Counted from the stretch's first letter, positions 14,301 through 25,527 are shown. The stretch is DNA of 64,000 nt from Pachyseris speciosa (GCA_016490735.1 JAEMWC010001432.1:70001-134000); one strand, 5' to 3'. The notes: generated by a model from the letters alone, not told the origin. Program-made: numbers and translations.

Positions 14301-17300
14301 CTTGAAGAAGCGCCGGTTTGCGATGACATGCAGGGTATATTTTCCACAGAAGTGAAATTTATGAATGGAACGATATGTTGTATTGTGAAAAAAATCAAGG
14401 TTTTGAGTTTTGGAACTGTTTGAAAACAGGTACAATCGAAAGAGCTAAATTAATTCTAGTTTGCGAGATAATTTCCCAGGAATTATCAGATCAAGTAAAG
14501 GAATTTGCACAAATGCAACAAAGCTAAATTTATCATTTTGCACAATTATTTTTAGACTTTGATCGATAAAGTTAGACAGGAACCTCTCATACAACTGAAG
14601 TAATTCGAATGGTTGTGAATTATATTTATATATGTACTGTACTACGGCGGAATGATTAAGGATGATTGTGTAGATGAAACCGACAGCGAACGATTAAAAA
14701 GTTCCAAATGCTTGAAACGATTGAAACGCAGCTAAAAATAAGAAACGTTTGAAACGATTGAAATGATTTGTTTTGCACGATTCACACGCTAAATTCTGTG
14801 AACCAAACGCACGATGCAAACGCCATGTGCACGATAATTTCCATGGCCGGGATCTCTTGCTGACGAACCCAAACATGTGACACTGAACTTGCCAAAGCCA
14901 CTGCTTCATTATCAACTTGTTCAAAGTTTAATGCGACGGATGAGAAAGTGCAATTAAGGTGCATCTCAAAAAGGTAAGAATTAGTGTGATATTGTAGTAG
15001 GCCGCAATTTTAAGTGTAAATTTGTCCACCTTGTTTCTTCAGAATTTGAACAGTTTTGCGCGAACGCGTTTTAAGTTTTTTTAATTTTTCACACAAAATA
15101 ATAGGTTTTCTTGATAATTTCTTGTATACAGGTTCATGCACATAAAATTTAGTTTTAGTTTCGGTTTTTGAAGTTTCCAGATAGTTTCTACGTTTCTTGC
15201 TTTGGGCTGTTTTCTAGTGTCACACCTAATTTGTTACGCATGTGGTAACCAACACTGTGCGCAAGGCCCTATGTGAATGTTTGAAAGTTCAACAGAGAGA
15301 ACAAAGCCTTGAGATAGCTAAAGTAAGAAACATGTTTTAACTCATTTCCGGCTGCCATCTTGGTGTTCCTCAGAGGTACACCAAGATGGCGTTTCCATAC
15401 AAATACTATAATTTTGAGTGGTACATTTTGGGCCGTTGTTGTAGCTCCATGGATGAAAAATAGCTACATCAGAATGACGTTTTCAGAAACCTTGAGCCTC
15501 CAGTGCCCAAGGTAGTTTCAAATAAAGAGTCACAAAATGCTACGGATCGTTTATAGGTGGAAAATCACTCAGAAAACATAAAAACGGCTAGTAGTCAATG
15601 GGTTAACACAGTTTTACAAATACATATTTTTCCATACCATAGCCTTATGTATAGCCCTGAGGTGTTAATTGGAAGGATGGTTTCAAACCAAATCATTGCA
15701 TAAACACAAGTTACTTTACCTGATTAAAATTTGCTACTGTCCAGATAGGAACATATTGATCTCCATCCATCTGAGAAACTAGCAATTAATATAAACAGCA
15801 AAATTGATTACTTGATGTCAATATGACTGGTAACTAATTCTATTTTGCAAAGTAACATATAATTTGAAACTTAAACTTGCAGTCCAGTGTTGACTTACCT
15901 AAATACGTATCACTTGCTAAATTTTCTCTGTTAGTGAAAACAAAAAATGAAAAGAGTTTGAATTGGAACATACAGTAATGAACTAGACCTAACAACTATC
16001 ATGCAAAATCAAGCAGAATATCGCTACAAAAGAATTTCTTGCTTCATTTGCTTCCTGACAATGGCCAAAATGGCCGAGCCTGGGAAATTTGAAAGCAAAA
16101 ATAGGCGATTATGATATCAATTTTTTGTACACGTAACTGTTACATCCAAGCTTTAAAACAAAATTTGGAAGCTAGTATTTATTTCCAACAATTTAGCGTG
16201 AATTTGTTGTAAGAGTGGAGGTTTCCTTTAAGGTGGCTCAAAATGGTTTTGTTATTTTTAAACACCAACTCTTTGATGGATTGATACTCCCACAATTTTT
16301 CGTTTGTTTCCTTGAAAATGGTGACAAAAATTTTCCCAAATATTTCTCAACAGGTTGTGATCACTGTTTTGACATATAAGGTTGCCATGGCAACAGTACA
16401 ACCTCTTAGAGACACCCTTAATTTTGGCTTTATGTGCCTGTAGTAAAAAAACAAGTCAGACAACCCCATTTTTTGTTATTGCATTGCAATCAGCATATGA
16501 AGATCTTTCTGCAAAGTTTTAAAAAAATCGGCATATACAGTTCAAAGCCACCTTAATTTTTCAGTAATTTAAAGCAGCTCTGAACCCCATGTACAGATTT
16601 TTTTTAAAACTGAAACGGTATTTATCATTTATCTTAACGAATGTGGTGAGAATTGTGCAAAACGTCTTGGTGAATAAGCCATTTAAACCGCACTTCACCA
16701 CCTCATTATTTTTAATTAGGTTATGAATTGTGGGTTGAGTTTCTGTTTGAACACGTTGTTTTGAGTTACAATTGCAGTCCCTTTCTTTTCTCTCACCTCT
16801 TGCCCAGTCTCCCCTCGGTGCATTTACTCCAGGTTTCAACAGTCTCGCTGTGCTATTGGCGTGAGCTGCCACTATTCAGCAAAAGACTGCTAGAGGTCTA
16901 TCACTTAAACTTCAACAACAACAAAGACACCAAAGAAATGTACCTGGAAAAGTAGTATTCTAACTGGTGTCTAAGCAGCTGTTTCAAATCTTCAATAGGA
17001 AGCTTATCTGGAGATAACTCTGAAGGAATGGAGACAACTTCAGGGGTAACTGGGCTACCATAAGGCCCATAACCATTCATGGGTGCGTTAGGACTGTACT
17101 GCATATTGTCTGTCTTATTTGAGGGTGGAGTGTCCTGCCATTGACCAAGTGGAATCACTGGAGTAGTGACCACAACAACATTACCATCTGCACCATCACC
17201 AAGTGTCATATGACTGAAACAAAAATATACCCAATAAAATTTAAAAAACATTTTACGATATGATTTACATGAGAAATAATTCTACATCTCCAGAGTTATT

Positions 17301-19762
17301 CTCCATGTTCTGAAAGCAAATTTTGTATACACCAACAGAATATAATTACCATCCACTCACCATATCAGAGAATGCATTAATGTTGCAGTTTTAACTAACA
17401 TTCACCACACAACAAAAGTGAATGAGGGCTTTCTGCTTAAAAAATTACAACTTCCTTTCCAAAAACCTAAGCAGAGAACATAAGCTTAAGGAGCCATTTG
17501 GTGTAGGATAATTATGTTTTAAGTCACTGTATTTTCTTGAATAAGCACCCACACTGTAATAAGCATCCTCACCCAAATAAGCGCCCACATACACTGCCAA
17601 AATAGCAAATGAGCGCACACCTTCACTTCCTCTCACTTTCTCAAAATAGTTCAGGATATTACAAGGAAAGATGTTTCTATTTTCACTTTTATAATCTTTT
17701 AAACTTCAAATATACCATCATCAATATACTCAGGACTACAGTATTCATACCTAGTTTAAAATTGAAATGAAAACATTAATGTTTATTTAATTGTAGATTA
17801 TTTTTTCATAAGAGGATTTTGCCAACACAAGTTAGTTTGTTGAAAGATAAACTTATTAAGCATTCCCTTAATTAAGCACTCTCCCTTTTACCTGCTATTT
17901 GAAATAACCATCTAGGTGATTATTTGAGGATTACAGTATTTTCCTACCCTCAAAACCTACCAACTAGTCATGTTGTGCTCAAACTACACCTGCATTACAG
18001 TCCAATCAATGCTAGTTTGCACATGCATTTTGCACAACAGAAATTGCATTAAATAACACATGTCAACAGGCCTTTAAATGGTTTTAAAAGTGAAAAAAAA
18101 AATTTTAATGATTAATAAATGTGCTTATTCTCAAGTTAAGAGTATGATCTGGAGAGAAAAGTATTGCAAACAAAACAGAATAAAAGCATTATTTCATATC
18201 TAGATTTTATGGGGAATGTTACACTTAAAACAATGATGGATGTGTGATAACTACTTCCAAACTATGACGTTTCCTTTCCAAGTGATAATCTTTTGTTTTC
18301 CCATTATACTAAATGACCCAAGGAAGTTACAACAAAAATTAAACTAATTATTGCTTACCACACTTGCTTAAAAACACACCTTAAACAATCAAAGACAGCT
18401 GCATTGGGGTTGAGAGTGCCTTTGGAATCAGAGTGGACAACCTGAAAAATGCATACACAAAGTTAATTGCAAAAAAGGCAAAATTCCTGAAAGTTTTAAT
18501 TTCCGTTTTGATGAATAGGGAAGTTTGGAAGTACAGTTTAACACATATCACAGCAGATTTTCGCGTAAGCCTACTTGCAAGTGGTTAAAGACTGTTCTAA
18601 GAGAGAATTCTGTGAGAGCAACATCCGACAAACTAATCCTTATAAAAACATCTGCAGCGTAAATAAACAGTTCACATAGTCAAAAGATGTAAAGTCCTAC
18701 TAGAAACCTCCCACTCAGGGCTCGAGTATATATCGAGGAATAATATAAACGAAATTTACGTTATTACAACTCGAATCAATTTGACTTGCTCGTTATATCA
18801 AGGTCGTATAACGGAACTGTTTTCGCTAGCTTCAATTAAAATACAGCGGCAATTCCGTAGATTGGCGATGAAGAGTGCCTCACATCACGAAAATGTGGTT
18901 GCGAGGTTCATCCGTGGATTTTAACAAACAAACAAACGGGATAGAAACCACACCGATACGACGCGAGTTCGTCAGCTCGATATACTCCCCTACGACGAAA
19001 TAGAGTCAAAATATCCGCAACTGAATATGGTTTACGAAAACAGCGGTAGCTTTAGCCACGGATAAAAGGGCAAAACTGATAATAATTTGGCCTATGATCC
19101 TCTGAAGTGATCGCACTTTTGTACATGTTTGCCGTTTCGCAACTCGACGCCCCCAAAATTTCGTACATTAACTTAGAAATAAAGCCGTTTCGGCTCGATA
19201 TTTTATAAGAAATCCATGGATTGCATGAGCGGACTCCGCAGCGAGAAATACAGCTGCAATCACGCGAAAACTTCAGATTCTTTGAAAATAAAGTTAAAGT
19301 GAAAATAACTAGACTTTGCCAGAACAGACGTTGAAATTCAAAACACAAAACTAACCTAAGCTTATTTGAAACAAGCGTTTGTATTAACGCCACGCCGAAA
19401 ACTAATACACAAAGAAAAACTAACTATTTTCGGGAATATCGGAAATATTACGATGTAAAAGCCCTCTCAATAAACAGAGCAGACACCGGGTTACCACATA
19501 TTAAAGCTTTCAGTTAGCCATCTTGAATAAAAGTTCGGAAAAAAACGTATTAACTACAGGAGTTCATCATCGTTAGAATTTCTTGGGAATGTCCCCATCC
19601 CTGAGCAGGATTTTATGAAAAAAAAAAAGGATTGAAAGAGTGACGAATTTTTAAAATCTACTTTCGATATGTGTACAAAATTAAACGAATACCTACCACG
19701 TCGTCGTCTGGCGTTGTACTGACTACAATTTCAGCGGAATTCTTCGTTGTAGCTGAACTCAT
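988..19762 (-). CDS. LARP4: La-related protein 4 (LARP4-like), multi-exon gene, 3' end beyond the window
   Basis: Fourteen coding exons with consensus GT-AG borders join in frame: 19762-19697, 18441-18380, 17213-16944, 15927-15899, 15778-15720, 12978-12930, 5528-5425, 5084-4974, 4898-4845, 4701-4639, 4049-3966, 2221-2141, 1685-1637 and 1036-988. They give 376 codons plus 2 nt and no stop, so the rest lies left of base 1. Order in the product: PAM2-like motif LNPNAAVF (about residues 32-39), La motif beginning [17 protein letters not shown] (about 125-140), then an RRM holding [20 protein letters not shown] and [15 protein letters not shown], then a Gln/Pro-rich tail and a Gly/Arg/Asn stretch. 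LARP4 family proteins bind poly(A) RNA and poly(A)-binding protein in the cytoplasm and stabilise mRNA. The start is the only ATG (19762) before the first donor site. The family call is firm; LARP4 versus a LARP4B-type relative cannot be separated in an invertebrate. Confidence 0.92.
1293..1422. repeat. Perfect 65-bp tandem duplication
   Basis: Two adjacent copies (1293-1357 and 1358-1422), each starting AGAAGATTGTCTATTTGAG, appear identical. They lie in a LARP4 intron between exons 13 and 14. Confidence 0.85.
2222..3965. repeat. LARP4 intron filled with inverted-repeat fragments
   Basis: Many copies of AACATTGTT/AACAATGTT lie at 2985-3340 and form an imperfect inverted-repeat element. It starts near CCCCAGCTACACCTTGTAAC and ends near TTGCTGGCTACAG. 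A second partial element starts GCCGCAGCTACATGAGCGA at about 2756. An inverted pair around CAAGTCGACCTCTCG sits at 3745-3840. No gene is seen. Confidence 0.5.
4639..5528 (-). CDS. LARP4: LARP4 exons 7-10, RNA-recognition motif
   Basis: Exons 5425-5528, 4974-5084, 4845-4898 and 4639-4701 encode an RRM-like domain immediately after the La motif, the arrangement known as the La module. RNP-like strands are CIVVLREIP and [12 protein letters not shown]. The domain closes with [12 protein letters not shown]. Exon 7 splices directly to exon 6 across a 7.4 kb intron packed with transposons. Confidence 0.9.
5192..5280. repeat. Short direct minisatellite repeat
   Basis: Two imperfect copies of a unit containing TAGGGATTAGGGTTAGCTAA followed by a G-rich run lie side by side in a LARP4 intron. 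Confidence 0.6.
5288..5399. mobile_element. 112-bp foldback/MITE-like element
   Basis: The two arms pair as GGGGCCAGTTCCTGAATGG with CCTTTCAGGGACCGGCCCC, continuing through TGTAATAA and CCTGGAATA. The long imperfect hairpin occupies the whole element and there is no ORF. Confidence 0.6.
5628..5724. repeat. (GAT)n / GATGGAT microsatellite
   Basis: Runs of GATGAT and GATGGATGATG lie immediately before the first recognisable RT codons of the LINE remnant. This may be the insertion target or an expanded junction. Confidence 0.85.
5718..8136 (+). pseudogene. RLE-type non-LTR retrotransposon remnant (R4/NeSL/Dong-like group), RT plus endonuclease
   Basis: Conserved blocks occur in order across several reading frames. 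The RT palm start is APGPD, motif A is [12 protein letters not shown] (about 6208-6243), and motif B is [13 protein letters not shown] (about 6388-6426). The YIDD catalytic box is near 6524, followed by FLGVQE. Then comes a zinc knuckle of the form CRLCGK..H..C (about 7555-7600) and a C-terminal restriction-like nuclease signature, RVDARF with WAVEMSCPW (about 7807-7875). This order, with the endonuclease after RT, defines RLE-type LINEs. The reading frame changes near 5950, has a stop at 6484-6486 and changes again through 6500-7400; the last 221 codons (7471-8136) are open. It lies antisense in a LARP4 intron. The clade within the RLE group is uncertain. Confidence 0.8.
8338..8590 (-). mobile_element. 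SINE-like fragment with (AAT)n tail
   Basis: About 60 bp of (TAA)n leads into CACTTTATTTAAGTC and then into a segment containing GGAGTACCCGGAGAAAAACC. Read on the minus strand, the microsatellite is the 3' tail. The fragment abuts the LINE remnant and ends without a recognisable tRNA-like head. Confidence 0.45.
8672..10437. mobile_element. Possible non-autonomous DNA transposon in LARP4 intron
   Basis: Imperfect inverted termini share ACTCxTxxATAAGCCGCA at the left (about 8677) and its reverse complement TGCGGCTTATxxAGxAGT at the right (about 10418-10433). Nothing in the 1.77 kb interior is recognisable as a transposase. A leftward 116-codon open frame at 9035-9385 is unrecognised and may be chance. 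Confidence 0.4.
11014..12846. mobile_element. Tc1/mariner-type non-autonomous element, TA target duplication
   Basis: Identical 22-bp terminal inverted repeats start CAGTGCAGTGCAGAAATAA and are flanked by TA on both sides (11012-11013 and 12847-12848). The interior (1.8 kb) has no Tc1 transposase. It includes a leftward open frame (11392-11600) starting [15 protein letters not shown], unrecognised. The right end is only about 80 bp from LARP4 exon 6. Confidence 0.8.
12930..17213 (-). CDS. LARP4: LARP4 exons 3-6, La motif
   Basis: Exon 3 (16944-17213) ends in QLEYYFS. The 29-nt exon 4 (15899-15927) gives the Arg codon split and ENLASDTYL. Exon 5 (15720-15778) gives [19 protein letters not shown], and exon 6 (12930-12978) gives [16 protein letters not shown]. 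Together these are a winged-helix La motif, highly conserved in LARP4. For exon 5 the acceptor at TTGCTAG (plus-strand ct at 15779-15780) was chosen over a closer CAG because only it restores frame with exon 4. Confidence 0.9.
12979..15719. other. LARP4 intron, no gene seen
   Basis: This AT-rich intron has oppositely oriented blocks rich in CGTTTCAAACG at 13650-13850 and 14690-14830. They suggest a degraded 1.1 kb inverted-repeat element. No coding exon was recognised. Confidence 0.5.
16232..16552. mobile_element. MITE with TTAA target duplication (piggyBac-like)
   Basis: The ends GGTGGCT and AGCCACC are flanked by TTAA at 16228-16231 and 16553-16556. The TTAA duplication points to the piggyBac superfamily. 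The 321-bp interior is non-coding and lies in a LARP4 intron. Confidence 0.6.
17524..17938. mobile_element. MITE-like inverted repeat in LARP4 intron
   Basis: The left end CACTGTATTTTCTTGAATAA pairs imperfectly with the right end ATTATTTGAGGATTACAGTA. The interior repeats AATAAGC and TTAAGCA motifs. No ORF. Confidence 0.4.
18380..18441 (-). CDS. LARP4: LARP4 exon 2, carrying the PAM2-like motif
   Basis: This 62-nt exon has acceptor TTTTTCAG and donor GTGTGT. It encodes LNPNAAVF, close to the variant PAM2 motif LNPNAxVW by which LARP4 binds the MLLE domain of poly(A)-binding protein. The family's aromatic tryptophan is replaced by phenylalanine here. Exon 1 (19697-19762, 22 codons from ATG) precedes it in phase 0. 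Confidence 0.85.
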
Positions 19763-21408
19763 ACGGCTTAAAAACCAATCCAATGTACAAGTTTTCGTTT
19801 AAAATGTCACTACAGTTCGTAAATTGTGAGGTTTCCTCCTCACTAGACCTGTATCCTCACGACAAGTTCCCCCGAGGAAGCAGTGATTCAACCGACACCA
19901 GGTTGAACGAGGTTGCTGGTTATGGCGAATCTCAAGGTCCCTTTCGGTTGCTTTTTATGCCTTCAAGCACCAGAAATGCGCCGTAAATCAGACCAGAACT
20001 AATGGATAGGAAAATAAATTGAGTGAGAATCACACTATTCATTTCTCAGAATCCTAAATCAAGAAATAATCCAGAATTTCCTTCACGTCCTACACACGTG
20101 GCGACGACAAATTGTATTGGAAAGATGTTCACCGTCCACTGAGAATATTTTCCTGTATCATGGCCACTCTCGCCCACTCAAGCAGTGTTAAAATGAAATA
20201 TATTGTCATGAATATGGCCCTCGCATCGAAGACGTACTAACCTGAAACAGTCCTCAAACAAAATAGCTGATCTACTGAAATCCTTCCCCCAATTCCACTC
20301 GTCGTTAACAGCGCCAGCAACACAACCAACTTTGATCTCTCCCACACATAATCATCTGAGAAATCTAAGGAAAGTTTTGATTGGTCGAACTTGGCTCGTC
20401 CATCTTTTTACCCAATGAAATCGCTTGAAAGAATTTCATTCTTTGTGCAATGTTCTCCTTCGCGCCAAAGGATCGATCGGCTGTTTCAAAGACGCCACGA
20501 TATCCCCACTGGGTCAAATAATTATAATTTTAGGAAGCAATAAACAACACACGTGAGAATGATTACTATTTTAGGACAAAAATGTTGGCATTTCGTTCTC
20601 AAGTGAACATGACTGAATAACTTCAGCAACTCACAGAATTGAGAGAGGCAACCGAGAAATTATCTCGATAGTTCTCACGATACCCCCACCCCCTTGGTTG
20701 ATTCCCGGCGAATGGCACAATCCTTCCTGCCGTTGTGTCCCAACCAAACAACAATGTTTATGAATGAGAATATATGAAAGTTGCGTTCACAGCTGCAATT
20801 ATCCATCACATCTTAACTATGTTTCTCTTGTTCCGTGGTATCACAGCTGTCTTATTTTCTTGATGTTCTCTTTTTCTTGTCTTTACATGGGTGAACTTTA
20901 CATGTGTGAACTCGTTCCGGGACGATTTTCATTCCGGGATGAGTTTCACCTCAGTGCGGTCTGGGCATTTACTTCCAACCTCGAACCCTGGCTCTCTCTC
21001 TTTTCCTCCCTTGTCGTCGAGAGGTACTTGATCACGTGACCACCCAAAATTCTGATGGCAGAGAGGGGTGGCAAAGTCAAGAAACTGTTACTGTAACAAA
21101 ACGACTTTAATGACCCACCCTCCCTGCGGTATTGTTGTTTTTACTAGTCACGTGAACAGGTTCAACTAACGTGATCACCCAAAATCTGGTTCCCAAGCAT
21201 CATCCACAAAGGCACTGCAGGTTGCTGGGGAGCTGTTTGGTGTCCGTTCACTAATTTCTAACTTCAAATTCCTATTTTAAATCTTCATTAAATCTTCAAT
21301 ATTTCCTATTTTCCTAATTTAACTAATTCTTTGAGAAAAAATACAACCAAAAATACAACCAAAAATCACCAAAAAATTCACAAAATATCCCACAACATAG
21401 CTTTATGA
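19763..21408. other. LARP4 upstream region
   Basis: This 1.6 kb stretch upstream of the LARP4 start codon presumably contains the promoter and 5' UTR. No TATA box in a convincing place and no other gene were recognised. An A-rich run of ACAACCAAAAATA copies lies at 21340-21370. Confidence 0.4.
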
Positions 21409-21702
21409 GATGAGCAGAACGCGAACTGTCACAAACAATACATAGGCGAAACTAAACGACGACTAAAGGACCGTTTCAACGAACATCGTAGAACAGTTGA
21501 CAAACAAGCCAACAGCTCTAAACCCACTGCAGTATCAGAACACTTTCTCCCTAACGGTCACAGCGCTTCTGACATGCAACTAGTTCCACTAGAACTGTCC
21601 AAATCTAATCGTGACGGTGTACGAAGAGCCAGAGAAGTATATCTAATTGATAGAGGTCAAACTCTTGAACCTTTAGGAATCAACAGAAAAGAAGAAATAT
21701 AA
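21409..21702 (+). pseudogene. Penelope-like retroelement fragment, GIY-YIG endonuclease C-terminus
   Basis: An open frame of about 97 codons ends TAA at 21700-21702. It carries CxxCHKQYIGETKRRLKDRF, then EHRR, VSEHFLPNGHSASDM and a TLEPLGIN terminus. This is the GIY-YIG nuclease domain found at the C-terminus of Penelope-like elements, in which it nicks the target DNA. The reverse transcriptase that should precede it is absent, so the copy is 5'-truncated. Confidence 0.75.
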
Positions 21703-22032
21703 TACCTTTCTTTTTGTTTTCATGTTACGTTTTTTTCAAATTTTAAAACTGTAACGTTTTTTATTTTACGTTGAAATTGTTTACCTTTATTATAATATCA
21801 CTCTCTCCTCCGCAGAGGTTCGGTTATCGGTAAGGTGATAGGCTTCGATCGGCTGTGATCGGTAAGGCATTAGATTTGTCCGCTGTGCAAGGTGAGTGCA
21901 GGGGCAAGAAACGATAGATCGATCGAGCGGGCGAACTCCCTCTGTCGACCCCTCACTTCTTTTTTCACGCCCGCGTGTACCTCAGTCAGCGGATTCACCT
22001 CCTTGAGCCTCTACGGAGGAGAGAGATAATAG

Positions 22033-22775
22033 GGCTGTTTATACGAGAGAAAATAAGCCGCGGCTTACTCTGGCCGCGGCTTACATAAGACGCGAAAGGA
22101 ACCATTTATACCAGTACGGCTTACATAAGACGCGAACTGCTCGTATAAATGGTTCACGGCTTAGTTCGCGGCCAGATCGGTCCAATGATGACGTAGTTTG
22201 TTTTGGTGCCTCGTTTTGGGGTTATTAGCTGAAACTGCGTCGTCATTGCAACAATGGCTCAAGCGAGCAAAAAAGCTAAGCGACTGGCTTTGGCCAGAAA
22301 AAAACGCAGTATTTTTCACTGTCATTTTCATTTTAAACTGTCTCTTCGGTCAAGATTGGTGTTGGGTTCCCACAGTAGTTAATTTGTCAGAGATGAATCC
22401 GTCGTGGTCGCTATTTTCCACTTTTTGAAGGATGTAAATGTAAACAGAACTCATTTTTCCCGCCACTGCTGCGCGCGTCTCTCAGCCGTGAGGGTCTGGA
22501 TATAAATGAATACAGAGCATGCGCAGCAATCGTTCACGGCTTCAGCAAGCCGCGGACAACGTTTGAGTGCATTTATACGAACACTTTCACGTTCAAGGTA
22601 AGCCGCGGCTAGGATAAGCCCAGCTCAAAACCCCTCGGCCAGGATAAGCCGCGGCTTGAGCTGGCCGTGGGTTGAATAAGCCGTGAACGTAGATTTTGTA
22701 CCCTCTTTGTACATTTATACGGGGAGTTCGCGGCCAGAGTAAGCCGCGGCTTATTTTCTCTCGTATAAACAGCCT
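22033..22775. mobile_element. 743-bp inverted-repeat DNA element with 46-bp termini
   Basis: The left terminus 22033-22078 and right terminus 22729-22775 are exact inverted repeats except for one inserted T. They start GGCTGTTTATACGAGAG. The palindrome AAGCCGCGGCTT is repeated inside. A short open start, MAQASKKAKRLALAR, near 22255 could be the residue of a transposase. No clear target duplication was found. It appears to sit inside 3' Penelope-derived sequence. Confidence 0.8.
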
Positions 22776-22862
22776 ATACTACAACTATACTACAACAGCC
22801 TATACTACAACTATTTTTAAATTGCAACGTCGTTTCAACTTAGGGTCATAATATGTAACACC

Positions 22863-22891
22863 CTGATGAAGGAAGGCTGTGCCTCCTGAAA
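22863..22891 (+). ncRNA. Hammerhead-ribozyme-like core downstream of the Penelope fragment
   Basis: CTGATGA is followed by a stem-forming segment (AGGAAGGC, TGT, GCCTCCT; one bulged A) and GAAA, the conserved arrangement around stem II of a hammerhead ribozyme. Penelope-like elements are known to carry hammerhead motifs in their terminal repeats. Stems I and III are not convincing by eye. Confidence 0.35.
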
Positions 22892-23602
22892 TATTGGTTT
22901 AAATATATATATATTCCTCGACGTGTAACCAGCCTTGCTTGTTTTTTTACCGTTTTTAAGTGGGATAAGCTGCATATCAGTGTGGCAGTGGTTAGGATTA
23001 GAGAGAAAATGTTCGGAAACAGTGGTAGGTTTGAATTTAATGTTAGTTTTGTCGACTGGGCGTCTATGTTCATTGAATCTGTCTAAAGGTATGTATTTTC
23101 AATTTAAATATATACACTTCTTTTGTTTCTGATACATTTGAGCAGTACGTAATATATTTTCATTCATGTGAGCCAGTCTTTCTAAGTTATTTTAAAGTAT
23201 AAACAAGTAGTCTGTACGAGAAGAAGAATACTGTTTACTATTTTCAAATATCCAGAGTTATCATTCGATACTTTCCCCTTCCTTTTCATTGGCCCAGAGC
23301 CCACCATGTGACCTACAAATAACTGCCAACAAATAATGGTCTGCTCGTGCGCAGTACCATCCACCTGTGATTTTGCTGCAAATAATATTCTGCTCATGCG
23401 TAGTTGTGTCGACGCGTCCAACCTCTTCAAATTCAGCGAAAAATGACAGATCGTTTCTCGCTTCCCGAAAATAATTATGAAAAACAAGCTCGGTGATCGA
23501 ATAATAAAACTATTATTGAACTAGGTTTTCGCAAAATATCGTGATTTGCCAGTGTCTCGCAGATCAATTATTTGCCGAAGCCGAAGGCTGAGGCAAATAA
23601 TA

Positions 23603-23781
23603 GACCTTTTTCATAATGGCGGACGATTTTAATTATTCTTTTGTATATGTGTTAATTAGCCCTACTAACCTCACTTTGATGTAAAAATTCTATTGAATTT
23701 TGCACATGCTGACGAGGCTAGTAGGGCTCATTATCATAAGTATAAAAGAATAATTTGTCGGGCGCCATTATGAAAAGGGTC
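23603..23781. mobile_element. MITE, TA-flanked
   Basis: Inverted ends GACCTTTTTCATAATGGCG and CGCCATTATGAAAAGGGTC lie next to TA on both sides. Inverted GCCCTACTA blocks continue inward. The 179-bp element is non-coding. Confidence 0.6.
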
Positions 23782-24900
23782 TATAGAACTGTTTGCCACT
23801 GACAAATCACGATATCTTTCTCAACCTCGTCCAATAATTGTTTAATATTCGAGTTTTTAAAATATGCTAATTAGCCAAGTGATGACGTCATAAACTCAAA
23901 GATATCCCGGCCAATTTATAGCAGAAATGCTTGATTCTTTGCAGTAACTTTCTACTAGATGTGCTCCACAATATGAGCTTACCAGTTTTGTTGCCATGGC
24001 AACTTACTGGGTTCCAGACCTCCCTACCCACCTTATTAGACGCACCATAACTTGATTGTGATCTCGTTTTTAGTCGCGGATACGCGAAGCGTAGGAACGA
24101 GTATTGTTAGAGGGCAGATTATGCAAATTCGTCACTCACTCAGATGTAAACAAATCGATATGTCAACGGCATACCAACAGATATTGATTTTCCGAAGTAT
24201 TGCCGGAACACCTCTATCGGCTTTCCGAAGTTATGTCTAAGGAGCAACAGTCGAACCGATGAACGGAAAGAAAAAAGTAAAGTAAAGTAACTTTATTTCA
24301 GCTCGGATCGAAAGAAGTAAACGGCAAAAGGAACGTCCAATCAAACAGCCGAACGGCGAAAGAAATTATAATCAATATTCCGTCACAAGCGCAACTTCTC
24401 CTACGCTCAACCAATTCACGATCTGTGGAAAAAAAATGTATGAGCCGTTCAACCCAAGATATTTTCCAAGTGTGTACAGGAATTGACGACGAAAACTTCT
24501 GACACCAATATAGCTGCATTCGCGAAGCCATTTTCAGCGTTGGAAATAATATTCTAACGAAAACAATACAATCTAAAATTGAATATTTTTAGGTGGCGCC
24601 ATCGCGTCTAGCCACAATGTAAACACAAGTTTGCTTTGAGAAATACTCTTCTTTTTAACTAAACGCGCCATTTTTTCAGTAAAAGTTTTGAATGAAACTT
24701 GATTATTTTTGTATCCAAAAGCATGGCGTCTATGGTTGTTTGTGAAAACGACGGCAAATGTTGCATTTCCGACCGGCACTAAAAAGGATAATTTGCATAT
24801 ATCAAATTTTGGTAGAGTTGACGTTCGTTCGACAGCTTTGTGTAACAATTTTCTCAAAATACTGCAGTGTTTGGCTGGCTTCATTTTGGCGAAATCGTCC
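23782..24900. other. Intergenic, no gene recognised
   Basis: The stretch contains a tail-like run AAAGTAAAGTAACTTTATTTC at 24278-24299, typical of a dispersed retro-repeat end. The open frames here look like chance. Confidence 0.4.
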
Positions 24901-24920
24901 TTTCGCCTGATATTTATCCG

Positions 24921-25095
24921 ACCGGATCCAGGGGAGGTGAAATGGGTGAATTTTCACCCCCCCTTTTTCTGAGCCCCCCTTCTTTTTTTTTTTTTTTTTT
25001 TTCTTATCCCTCAAATATTGAAATAAGATTTGATTTCTCTGATTTCTCTGATTGAGGTGGAGAAAATTCACCCCCCATTTCAAAATCCTGGATCC
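24921..25095. repeat. Inverted repeat with long T tract
   Basis: Ends CCGGATCCAGG and CCTGGATCCGCG are inverted. Two copies of GAATTTTCACCCCCC-type sequence and a poly-T run (about 24985-25002) lie inside. It is probably a small foldback element. Confidence 0.5.
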
Positions 25096-25488
25096 GCGCT
25101 TGGACAAGACAGAAACCTTTCAAAAGGAGCACATTTTTTTTAACTCCCACGATATCTCCCTGCCTCGATAATTCATTCAAACGCGAATATGTAAATATGA
25201 ACCCCGAGGTTAAATTGTGTTAAGCTCATGAACAATAAAAATGATGCTCAAAAGAGCTGGACGTTTCGGACGCATTTAAAAGTTGTTTAAACACTTTCGA
25301 GAAAGAGTTTTCACCCGTTTAAACTAGTTAAAACGCCGTTTTCTCGAGTCACCTTGGCTTAATCCCATTTTATCGCAAATAAGGTCACATATCCACGACT
25401 TCTTTACAGTTGTACTTTGATTACTTTTGATAACAAATTTTAAATTTTACTATGCTTGTAAATTCGTATATATTACTAAAAGCACCAT

Positions 25489-25493
<5 letters not shown>

Positions 25494-25527
<34 letters not shown>

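Noticed and set aside
22198..22428. Protein-coding gene inside the 743-bp inverted-repeat element
   Set aside because: The frame has no recognisable domain and the element is far too small for a transposase; at most a residual N-terminus remains.
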